Of a stretch of DNA of 64,000 nt, positions 22,841 to 33,758 are shown in pieces (positions within the stretch are counted from its first letter, which is position 1; each line of letters begins with the position of its first letter). The translations under genes were made by a program, and so were the position numbers. This DNA is from Suillus spraguei (taxonomy: Eukaryota; Basidiomycota; Agaricomycetes; Boletales; Suillaceae), in contig JABCPU010000050.1 in NCBI GenBank assembly GCA_016800925.1, positions 186,001-250,000 of the forward strand. Direction: 5' to 3'. The notes under the pieces are model-generated. The model had not been told where the DNA came from and made no database searches. It saw only the letters and a program-made list of their open reading frames with translations.

Positions 22841-25544
22841 TTAAATGAAAGCTTTCGCTTGTAAATTCCAAATACGAGCGTACTCTCCCCCTCTCTTTAA
22901 TAAATCATCGTGCGTGCCTTCTTCTTGGACAACAGATTCGTCCATGTATCTGTAAGGTCAATGTGAGCGCTATCGTCAAGGTGGAGGCAGACTAAAAATT
23001 CACAAAATGGCATCTGCATATCGGGTGAGGTTCCCGAACCGATGTGATGAGAATATCATAGTCTTGTTGCCCCTCAAATTCCTTAGACGTTCAAAAAGAT
23101 CTATTTCGAGAGAAGTGTTAGTCATCCCAAATTGGGTATGTACTGCAGCGCACCGTGTTCGGCTGTAGGGTCCAAAGAAGCACTCGGCTCGTCGAATAAC
23201 AGCATGCCCACGGAAGACTCTGTCTCGGAGACCAATGAGCGCATGAACGTACGGGAGCTATTCAAATAGTCAACACTGGCACCTTGATTTTATTTGAAAG
23301 AAATATTTACACTGCAAGTCGTTGCATCTGCCCGCCACTAAGACTTGAAGCCTCAGAAAGACGGAGACCCCCAACACCTCGCACGCGGGAGTAGTCGACC
23401 GATCTACCAAAGAGCGTCGTAGTGCCTTCAGGAAGGCCCGAGTAGTAGTCTTTAACTGGACGGTCGAGATAGGTATCGAATCCGTCAGTAAGCTCGTCTA
23501 TGAAGTGTTCTGCACCGCCTAGATGGGCGGCTTCGCGGATCTTGTCGTAGTCGTGTGCAAGGGCAGGGTTGCCAAGTCCAATATTCTCGCTTATCTGTGT
23601 GTCCATCAGGTACTTTGCTTCTGAAATGTGCGAGGGCGAGGCTCACCGAGAGGGGGAAGTGCGTGTAGTCTTGGAAGAGAATGGACATGGCAGCGCGGAG
23701 GTCCGCTAGTCTGAGGGTTTTGATGTCACGGTTATCAATATAGATAGTGCCCTCCATCGGGTCATAGATACGGCAGATGAGTTTTAATATTGTACTTTTT
23801 CCAGAGCCGTTCACCCCGACAATGACCTACAAGTACAGTGAGGAAGAGCATCACAAAAGACGTGGTACTTACGCAAAGCTGACCAGCTCCGATTGTGAAC
23901 GAAACATTCTGGAGAGCATACCTCTCTGCACCAGGATATCGGAACGAAACATTCCTGATATACATGCATCAGAAACGGTTGAAGAAAGTAACGAATGCTG
24001 GCTAACCTGAACTCAACAGAGATACCACTCTTGATAGCCTGCTGGTTCTCGGGAAACGGTTCCGCGCCATCCACTACCTTATTCTGCACGTTCTCGATCT
24101 CGTATAGCTTGCGTACGTTGGAAAACTGCTCCGCAAGAGAGAATGATTCTCCAAATAGTGAGAAAAGCGTGGCGCTGAACGAATTAGATGTTTGATTGAT
24201 GAGCGTGAGTGATGCCAACGAAAGAGGAATGGTCATTGGTTTTTGCACTGCGCGCAGGGTGAAGACGATCTGGTTGATTTAGTCAGCTTCCTCAATTTCA
24301 AAGTAAGTATTGAGTACCTGGGGTAGTTCACGCATCGGTTCGCGGAGGATGGACGCGATACTCAAACGATCCTTGACAGCATGGGCTCGACGCAGCTCTT
24401 GGAATTCTCCTGCATCGTCACCGACGCACTTGGCGGATTCACGAAATTCTAATCCCGGGATACATCAAATGAGGTTGTTCGACCAGATACATTGACATAC
24501 GCGCGGTAACATATTCGCCGAGGTTACCTGCGACAACTTCCTTTCGGTGCGAAGGGTTATCGACCAAGTGCTTAAGGCCTTGCATACGAATATAATCTTC
24601 ATTAGTCGTGGTAGCAGCCCAAACTACATGTTTAACTCAGTGAAATGTTCACAGCGCGGGGTGTTGACCTACCCAAGGAGCCAAACACTCCTTTGCTTGT
24701 GCTGTACCACTGAAATATAGATTGTGAGAAGCTGAGAATTGCAAGCAGGGGACCATCTTGCTGCTCGCGCAAAACCGTAAATAGAACAGAAATTTGAGAG
24801 AGCAAACGAATAACCGTCATTACGACATTCGTTGAACCCTGGACGGTTTCCCAAGCTACGCTAGTGCCCCAAGGGGACGCCCACGCAGACTCGAGCTGCC
24901 TTTGAACTGCAGAGTCTTCAAATGTGGGCACATCAAGGCGTGCCATCGAGTGGAATATGTGCCCGGCATAGAATTGTTTAATGGACATGTTTATGGGAAT
25001 GACGATACGGCTTCGGGCGTATTGGAGAAGACGCGTTGCAACTGTACATGCAACGCGTCCTACTGCAACATGAATGAGTACTGCTGTGTCCACAGTTCGT
25101 GTCTCTATTGCAGTCTCTACCTGAATGAGAGATAAGTAAGCGGTGCAGTTGGAAGCAAAGAGGATATTACAAGGCGCAGCAGTTGTCCAGAATACCTGTG
25201 CAAAGTTTATTGGAATGTTTAAAGGTCACACAAAGCGTCTGGGCATACCATAAGGAAATGGCAGGTATGAGGGAGGCTAAGACTTCCACTACCAAGAATA
25301 CAGAGAGCAGTAGCCAGCACTTTCTGATGCTGAGTATATCCTTTAACATACGCAGTACGTGGGGCATGCTCTGGACTATCTGGGCATACGTCTCCAATCT
25401 TGATGAGCCTGGTATGCGTGGTATATCAGTCTGGCGATCCTCGTAAAGGTCCCATACGCCGATGCGGGTGTGCTTGACACGGCGAGCATCTTCTGGATCG
25501 AATTTGCCTGGACGCGTAGTTATCGTTCGTCTCCTTCTCGCCAT
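22841..25544 (-). CDS. ABC half-transporter copy 4, apparently intact
   Basis: Best-preserved member of the array. Start MARRRRTITTRPGKFDPEDA; C-terminus YMDESVVQEEGTHDDLLKRG then IWNLQAKAFI. Following the exons, the protein reads through the first membrane segment (LASLIPAISLWY), a membrane/coupling region with REQQDG and VWAATTTNEDYIRMQG, and an ATPase domain: GVNGSGKS (Walker A), LFQDYTHFP (Q-loop), SSLSGGQMQRLA (signature), LLFDEPSASLDP (Walker B), SSHRF (H-loop). One transmembrane plus one ATPase domain means it must dimerise. Substrate and membrane cannot be told from sequence. Of the four copies it alone shows no frameshift or stop, and it is separated from the others by the HET fusion gene. 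Divergent from Nup93 with only 292 bp between starts. Confidence 0.88.
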
Positions 25545-25836
25545 GGTCACTATGAAAGAGTAGGAATAAAGTTTGAGACGCGTTATAAGTATTTGTAGAG
25601 TGAATAAGTCATATTCAACCTGACCAACGCGTTCAATTGGTTTATGTAATGTTAACTGGTCCCGTGATGTGTTTTCATAAGGTACTTTTGTTCCCGAACA
25701 CCATCTCCGGTGATTTAGCAAGCGTTGACTGTACTTTCATCTTTCATACGTCGGAGACTTGGAGACCTGAGGAAATTCAAATCTTAACCAAGATTTGTCT
25801 TGACCTAGCACGCCACAGAACTTGGCAACACCAACC
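25545..25836. promoter_or_regulatory. Short divergent promoter between ABC copy 4 and Nup93
   Basis: 292 bp separate two start codons pointing away from each other, so both promoters must lie or overlap here. By eye I cannot assign TATA boxes or factor sites. Confidence 0.5.
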
Positions 25837-28800
25837 ATGGCGTCCGACCTTTCTTCATTGCTGAACTCGTCAAGAGCTCTAAATTCACATCTTTCGCGAC
25901 CTGATCTTCCAGCCGTCAACCTTTCACTAGATCAGATAGAGGCACAGTCACGTCGGCTCGTGTCGCGACAACCTGGAGCATCTAGCGATACCGACCGAGC
26001 GTGAGCAAATAAGCATATTGAGGAGACAATGTTCTAATGTCCATAACAGAAACTACCTTTTAGCACAAGCTCATGTTGATGCCCCTGCCCTTGCCAACTC
26101 AATCGCACACTTGAATACCTCAACGACTTTCTCTCCACTCCAGCCCCTCCAAGACACGGATGTCGCAGGATATCTTCGACATGCTCACGAACAGAATCTT
26201 ATTTCAACGATAGAAGAAGGTCGAAGGGAAACTCAGGAGCACTTTTATCGTCTGCTCGAGGAGCGCAGCCATAAAGACTGGGAGGCCAAAAAGAGACGCG
26301 TGTTTGAAGAGCTGGGAGGTCGTGCTACCAGTGATAGCAAAGCTCTTGCTGAAATGAAAAAGAGCTTTCATGGAAAGGCAGCGCTGGCGGTCAGCTAAAC
26401 TCCGGATATGTGGTGTTCACCTATTGACGATGTGAAACAGGCAAGCACAGGACCCAGTTTGACTCTCCAGATGCAGAGCAAGATGATGGCATATGACCGT
26501 GCAATCAGCGAACTGAACGCTGCAAGGTTACGCGGAACTTCTTGTCCCATCATCCATCTCCTCATGCAAGCAGCTGCTAGTTTGAACTCAGAGGCACGTA
26601 TTTTTTCACTATGCCGAACGACAAGTATCTCACTTTTGTGAATACAGCCTTCCTCACAACAAATGCTTCAAAACTTCCACGTACTTGCAAAGATTACGAG
26701 TGAACCCCCTGCTCTACCCCCTGTGGAGCACGCAGGTGCTCACATCTTGAATGCCCCGCTTTTCGAGCGCAAATACGCGCGAGTGTATCTGGGGGACAGC
26801 GACTCCCGGGAGGCTGCAGCTCTGCGGACACAGATTGCTAAAGGCTCACGAGAAGCACTTGAGGATCAGTTTTGGGATATCATTGAACGCACGATCCAGT
26901 CGAGACCTATGGAAGCCCGCCTTGGAGGAGACCCTAGTGTAGCAAACAAAATACGCGCGTTCCTCCTAATGAGATATTACAAAAACGGACAGTGGGAAGA
27001 TCGGATAGAGGTCAGTACGATTCATGCTGAGCCTTTATTCTATTTCACAGTCGAGCCACACAGCTTGTCGCTGGTCAGCCCTTGTGGGCTAAGTTGTACT
27101 ACCTTGTACGCACCGGCCACGCACAAGAGGCCCTTGATGAAGCCTTGAAGTCGCAACAAGCCATTGAACATCGCGAAGACAGCTTCATGAGTCATTTCCG
27201 CTCATGGGTCGAGTCACCAGAAAGACGGTAAGAATTTTCCACGAGAAACAATGTCTTTTATATATTAAGCATCTCCAGGTTACCGAAACTCATCGTGACC
27301 ACTTGCAGACAGTATACAATGCACATATGTTGCATTCTGCATCTGCAGACCCGTTCAAGCTTGCACTCTATAAGCTCATGGGCAAACTTGAGCCTTCGCG
27401 GCGAACAGTACCACAAGTGACGATGACGACCGAGGATTGGTTGTGGTTCCAGCTTGCAATGGTGAGGGTTTATTGTGGCTCTTAAAGAATGTAGGCTGAC
27501 ATACAGAAGGTCGATGAAGATGAAGAGGGTGGTCTCCGTGGGCTCACAGAAGTTCTCCTTAGTTATGGAGAGCGCCATTTCGATGGTACAAAGAAGGGCG
27601 TGTGGCCTGGTGTTCTGCTCATGTGCGGGCAGTTTGAGCGTGTAAGCATAACGTTACGCATATCTGAGTCCTATCCTGATCATATCTTAGTCTGTGGCTG
27701 CACTATGGGAACACCCAGAAACAGAAATTGAAGCCGTTCACCTGGCTATCGCGCTTGCATACCATGGGCTTCTACGCGTCCCGTCTCGTGCTGAAACATC
27801 TGACATCAGTCCTTGTACGTGTGCATCCATGAGTTGCATCCGCATGTAACTCACCCAGGTTTTCAGTGACTTTGTCCCCACTCTCACCTCCCGCACTCAG
27901 CTTGCCAATGCTCATTTGGCGATACGTACGCCAGTTCGTCAAAATGGACGCGAAAGAAGCGCTTCAGTATGTGTACTGTGTCTGTCTCTCGGCGGATCAA
28001 GGCGACGGCGTCGGCAAAGAAAATGTAGAGACATCTTGGGAGCTTGTGAGGCGCATTATCGTTCTCGCTCACTCAGGTCCCGCCTGGGAAGAACTTGTCG
28101 GTGGATTCAGACCCGATGGCACGCGATTCGTATGTTGCAATTCTCAATTGACTTGCTACTAAGCATGGCTCACCTCTCCTGCAGAGCGGTGTCATCGAAC
28201 AGGGCGCAACCCTTCTCCATCTACAAAACACCTCCCAGTACAACGAACAGATCCTCATCCGCGCTGCCCGTGACTCTGAGGAAAATGACCGCATTCCTGA
28301 GGCGATCAAACTCTACAATCTCGCCGGGGATTATGGCACTGTCATTTCATGTCTCGCCCAGGCACTCGGCAACACCCTGGCGCAGCCAGCAGGTGAAACA
28401 GAGAAAGGCAAAATCATCGAACGCACGGCTGTTGAGATTTTGAGACATTACGAGCGCACGAATCGAGCAGTTGGCAAGGATCGGGATGCTGCTGTAAGAC
28501 TGTTGCGCATCAGGGAAGCACTGAATGCGAAGAGCTCTGGACGGTTTGATGTTGTGCTTGAAGTACGATCCCGTCCCAGTCTTCTGATCCCACCAGATGC
28601 TGATGATTATTGTAGATTATGGAGTCCACAGATCTCATTCCTCTCGATGGGGATGTTGCAAAGATTACGCGGAAGGCCGAAGAGTTCAAGGACTTGCATG
28701 ACGCCTTGCAACGTAATCTACAGGTCTATTTACCGCTGACGATGGAGGCGTTAGCGGCGGTACACCAATCTATTAAAAATTCTGCTACAGCAGAAACTAC

Positions 28801-28988
28801 GAGGCAAATGGTTTGTACTCAACAGCTATATCATGTTTCGTGTCCTTATTGTGTTTTCGTTGCAGACATTGACTGCGCTCAGGAAAAAATCGAGGTCGTT
28901 GATGGTGTTTGGTGGTATCCTCAAGTATAGGATGTCTCCTGACGTGTACTCGTATCTGGCGAGATTGGACGTCGAGATTGCGTTGTAA
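25837..28988 (+). CDS. Nucleoporin Nup93/Nic96
   Basis: Nup93/Nic96 is the linker nucleoporin of the inner ring of the nuclear pore complex. About ten exons encode the family from an N-terminal coiled region (ALNSHLSRPDLPAVNLSLDQ, HLNTSTTFSPLQPLQDTDV) to the helical Nic96 solenoid: LVAGQPLWAKLYYLVRTGHA, DHLQTVYNAHMLHSASADPF, FERSVAALWEHPETEIEAVH, EALQYVYCVCLSADQG, RIPEAIKLYNLAGDYGTVIS, and the end MSPDVYSYLARLDVEIAL. The start is the ATG at 25837 (MASDLSSLLNSSRALN). The first introns, for example 26001-26049, are GT..AG and restore frame. All exons I followed stay open, so the gene looks functional. A housekeeping gene next to a rapidly changing accessory array. Confidence 0.93.
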
Positions 28989-29413
28989 ATCAGGTCAGGG
29001 TAGTAGTTCTGTATGTCGTCGATCTTTGTTTATCATATTGTCGTGAAACCTGGAGGAACGGACCGCGCGTACACCAGACTACTCATGCCTGCACATCTCA
29101 TCGCACGCTTAACATCGGTCTGTCAATAGCCTGAGGACCATTGTTCATCTAATGACGGTGCGATCATGGTGACGTTTGAGGCCTTTCAGATCCATTTTCT
29201 CATATATTCCTGAAACACTGAACTGTTTTTATTTCATCACCTTTCGAACACGCCATCGGATGCACCGTTCGAATAATGTCGTTGAATTCCTCATTAATAT
29301 GCCACAGCCTCGGGTAGCACAGAGATGAGCAGTGAATGATCCCGTAGCTTTGGATCCTCACCTTCAGTTGGGTCGTAGCACACTAAGGTCTACACCTTTC
29401 CAACGACTGACAA
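28989..29413. other. Convergent 3' regions of Nup93 and SMN
   Basis: 425 bp between two gene ends facing each other. No further gene seen; presumably both 3' UTRs and polyadenylation sites. Confidence 0.5.
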
Positions 29414-30364
29414 TTACCGCTGAGCAGGTACCAAATCTTCAGCGTCATCCTCAAGAACTTCATCGTCATCGTCATCTTCTTCTTCACATTCCTGATCATC
29501 TTGCTCCTCGATAACCTCCTGAGAGGAATGCTGGTTTTGGCACTGCAATTAGGCCGACGAGTAAGTACTACCCAACAACAAGCTCGCAAAGGACTTACAT
29601 GGTATACTGCGGTCCAGTATCCACCCCAATACATCGCACTTAGCGCACGGCTGAAAGCTTCGTCGCGGCTTACCATAGTGGTTGAAGGCGCAGGTATGAA
29701 AAACGAGGACTCGGGTGCCGCTGGAGCCTCGGACGGTGCTGGCAGCGAAGGATCATACGATGGAACGAACGTGTCGAAATCAAGCGGGGCAGAGTCCTCC
29801 CCTTCAGCTGCAGCGGCCTCCGTAGACACCACTTTTGTTGAACTAGGTGTCTTGGCCTTCTCCTTCGAACTGTTACAGGGGATATTGTACCATCTGAACA
29901 CAATTAGATTATATTTTGCATGAATAAGGTTACGCACAGGGAGGATTTCTTGACAGTGGTCGACTTCCAGTCTTGCGTTTTCCCGTGGAATGCCTTGCGA
30001 AGGTGTCAAGAGCGGCAGATGTAAGAGCACTTGCTGGACGTACCTCGTATTCTGCTGTGGCCGAGTGCCAGGCGTCAATGAGCGCAGAATCATCCCAGAT
30101 TTCTTCGTGTGTGAGCTCCCGTCCCTCCTCTTCTTCAATTTCGCCATCCTCACCATGGGCACTGACGTCATCGTAGTTCATTTGATTGTCTACTGGTTCA
30201 TCCCAGTGAGCAGTTTTTCTCGGGCGTTTGGCCTTTTGGTTTGATCTCTTGCGTTTTTTAAATGGAGGCGATTGGTGTGAATGAGGAGCTGAGGTTGCTG
30301 AGCTGCAGGTACCATTGGATTGTTCTAGGTCGCCATACTGGACAAGTTGACGATGCGAGTTCAT
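29414..30364 (-). CDS. Survival of motor neuron (SMN)-like protein, spliceosomal snRNP assembly
   Basis: SMN with Gemin2 loads Sm rings on spliceosomal snRNAs. The N-terminal Gemin2-binding motif is clear (EIWDDSALIDAWHSATAEYE), preceded by a basic stretch (FKKRKRSNQKAKRPRKTAHW) and an acidic segment. A short exon gives WKSTTVKKSSLWYN. A P/A/S-rich linker follows, then the YG-box oligomerisation helix SRALSAMYWGGYWTAVYH and an acidic tail ending DLVPAQR at 29414. Like the yeast Smn1 family it has no visible Tudor domain. Four exons; introns have GT..AG ends (for example after ATAEYE and after AVYH). The start is the first ATG of the conserved frame at 30364; an upstream in-frame ATG at 30409 would add 15 residues. 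Confidence 0.9.
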
Positions 30365-33300
30365 GGTGAGGGTACAACAAGACTGACAAGACCACACAAA
30401 ATCGTTCAAGAATCAACACTTTTAATTTTTAACTATCAACAACTACTATGTAAGATGCGTAGGTTACGTGCGGCAACAATCTAACGCCAAGAGTCTTTTG
30501 AAGAGTCTATAGACACGTTTAAGATTGAGTGACTAGTTATTTAATAGAGTCACTCACAACCGGTACTTAATTGCGCTAAACGATAGTAGAGACGGGAAGT
30601 TACATAAATAAGCACTGTGGACCATACGCATTTTACATAAAAAAAGCATATATACAGCGGCGACAGCAGAAATTGACGTTCACATTCAACCGGAATTCAA
30701 AGGTGCACAGATATGAATTCACGAAGATCGAGAATAGACTCCGTGAATACAAGTCTACACGCTGAGTACGAACTTCCGATAAGAAGCCAAGTACATAACG
30801 GAAAGTCTATAGCGATATGCTTGGTACTAATGTCATACAATACAGATTATGTAATGTAAAAACATACTGTATATTGGGCGAGTTGGGAAGTCAAGGACGT
30901 CCTCCGCAATGCGGGTGACGTCCCGCCAGGAGTCGGGTTTACTCCTAAAAACATACGGTTGTTGTCTTGATCATGCCATATGACCGTTATATGGACGTAT
31001 CGGTCGATTTTGCTGTGACCATCGGTATAGAAACCCCCCTAATATAGTGTAGTGATAATCAACATTGATGCGGAGACAAACCATTTTCACTCACGTTACC
31101 ACGGCTCGAACCGGCTTCGATACCAGTTATTGGTGCAAATAGTAAGGGTGTTCCTCACTACCTGGTTCTCTGCTGGTTTCCTGCATAAAGTGTCGTAGGA
31201 AGGTCCACCTAATCACATCAGTAATAAATTTATTTTCTTCTGAACACAGACTAACCTACAGGGATGATGACGGAGGTGGTACAGGTGACCATGCGACGCC
31301 GTGGTCCTCCCGGCCCACCACCACCACCACCCTCTATGCCGGAGTCTCCTTGTTGCTGCAACTTGCTGGTGCTATGGTTCTTACATGGCGAAGCGTGTCA
31401 ATGATGTGTGTCCATGATGGTGGCATCGACGGTCAAGACAAGATGTTGGGAATTTCTACCGGTCGCGGTCATCCTGGCTTATATACAAATGAACACTGCA
31501 ATGCCAAATGATTCAGATGCAGCTGTGGTAATTGGCGCTTTGCCAATACCATGTGGAGATTTGCACGTCCAGAAGCTAATTGGATTTGAGTCCTTATGTG
31601 TGCCTTGTTACTGATATGCGATGAGTTTCATTATCTCGGGAATTCAAGTTACAGTGTGATCTACCATTCACACCTTTGAGACCCAGAGGACATTTATGCT
31701 AAAAGTATGACCAGTCTGAAACATGCAATCAAGATTCAAGTTCTCGTATGATATCCCAATGGTAAAGATGGAAATGCTGCCGCTTATCGCAAAATGGATG
31801 ATTCGCTGCAAATTGTGCAATCGTCGAAGGACCTGAAACGCCCTCAACCTTCCGCATGGCAACTTGGAGCTTGTTGCGGTACCTTATCGGATGGCCTTTT
31901 ACTTTGAAGACCAAATCCTCCTAGCACGTGGGTCGGCGTCGTCAGTCCTATCAAGGATAGTCTACATGAGCGTGGCATCATCCGATCGAGAGGGCTATCA
32001 GATGTTACCATGTCATAGGGGAGGAGGATGTAGTACCCATGGCTACTCTGATGCGGAGGTACTTGTGTCTGGATCCCGCTGACAGGGCTAGTGCGCTGAA
32101 CTGTTCAACGATCCATGGTTCGAGGGTGTTGATCCTGGTTAAGGTCTAAAGTGCCCACGTATCCCTGTACTTAATAAAGTCATTGCATGTGTGTTCAGGG
32201 GCAGAAAATAAGTAAGTGCCATCGAAGTTTCGTCACACATAGGATATTGTAAAAATGCTAAATGCAATAAATATAAGCCAAATACATTGACAAAGAGATC
32301 GTGACCTAGAACCAATGACAATATGTATCCGTCTGCGTCTGTACCAGTGGTCGCTGCTATGTGGAGATCGGATGTCGAAGTAGTAACACTAGATTGAGTT
32401 TGCAATATCAATGTCGATGTCGATGCCTGACCTGGCCTTTCCGCTGCTGTGTTCGTTTCGCCTTGTCATGGTCATGTTCGGGACATTGAGCAAACCTTGC
32501 ACATAAATGATGAATGTCGGATATTGGAGATACACCAGAAGAAAATATACCTATTTGTATCGGACTGCTGCGACTTCAACAATTCGAGGACAGCGACAAG
32601 AAAAGATGAATTTGCGTTAGGCGTTGCCAGAGTTCAGTTATTTCACTGATGGATCGGGAGTTGCGGAAGAGTGAACATAGACGGAGGAGGAGCGCAATTG
32701 GAGGGGGTGCGAGGTGGTGGTACGCAAAAGACTGAGAACAAAGGTCAGAATAGAAACAATAGAAAATATTGATGATGTACATGAACATAGGACACTTGCA
32801 CGTCACATCAAAAAAGCTTTAGTGATAATCAATAGGCAATCTTCTGAACGCTAGCTGGACTTCGCGTCGCATTGCTATGGCATATGAAACTCAAGCACTT
32901 GACAAGGTTCAAGAAACGTATCACATACGTCTGTCGATGACTTTCTAATTGCGACCTGTGAAGGGGATATCGGTAAGATTATAAAAGGCACGATATTTAC
33001 ACTCGCATGAAGAATAGTTGACACAGGCTACACGTATGTATTTTTGTCATGACAATCTTCACCTGCACCCTTCCATCAGCTGCATAATTTACATACTGTT
33101 TGTGCTGGAGGGGTAGTCCCACTTGGAGGTTTGTGTTGAGATTTCACAAACACGCTGTGTTATCCACTCACAAGGAGGCGGTCGTTCTTGATAGGTGTCG
33201 GGGTTAAATATCCTAATGCTGCCGCGGAGATAAGCTTTGCAACCTGCCGTCAGGTTGCGATGAATATATGTATATGCTATGCTATATAGCTAGTCGGACT

Positions 33301-33758
33301 CTGTCAACTGCAAGAGTCTACCTGCACAGCAACCTCGTGCCCTCCAGCTGGGACCCTGCAGCCACTGGACAAGCGCCCACTCGTCCTTTTATGCAAACCA
33401 CCATCCACCGAGCTTTGAATATTCAACCAATCGTCCATTCACTCTCTCAACGTCCTTTCTAAACGCTGGTATCTTGTTTCACCACTTATCGTTTTAGCTA
33501 CAATGAATTTACCATACTTTGGTTGTTCAATTAGCGTTGTGTATGTCGTCCCCTCCAATATGGTCACCACTATTATAATCGTCAATCATACTGTTGAATT
33601 TGACTAGTGCTTTCCCAACTTGTCCTGTTCTAACTCGCATTCTGTGTCACTTTTACTATCATCCACCTCTGTTGATAAGTGATTGAAATCAGTGTAAATA
33701 TCTCCTTCGCTTATCACCTCTCTCACTCTCTGACCTGACTGACAGTTTTGGCGTAGTA
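30365..33758. other. 3.4 kb without an intact gene; kinase debris inside
   Basis: Beyond the SMN promoter (first few hundred bases) this stretch holds no open gene I can support. The only recognisable item is the kinase C-lobe remnant at about 31860-32140. Short A/T-rich and G/T-rich blocks occur, and a CACCACCACC run lies at about 31315. The last about 300 bp (33460-33758) may be the leader or a lost first exon of the NACHT pseudogene. Confidence 0.45.
31860..32140 (+). pseudogene. Remnant of a protein-kinase C-lobe
   Basis: From 32039 a frame reads MATLMRRYLCLDPADRASA, the typical last subdomain of CMGC/SRPK-type kinases (LDPADRxSA). After a shift of frame at about 32097 it reads LFNDPWFEGVDPG followed by a stop, the usual end of such domains (DPWF). 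No catalytic loop or ATP site is readable upstream, though FYFEDQILL at about 31890 could be a kinase piece. A decayed fragment only. Confidence 0.55.
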
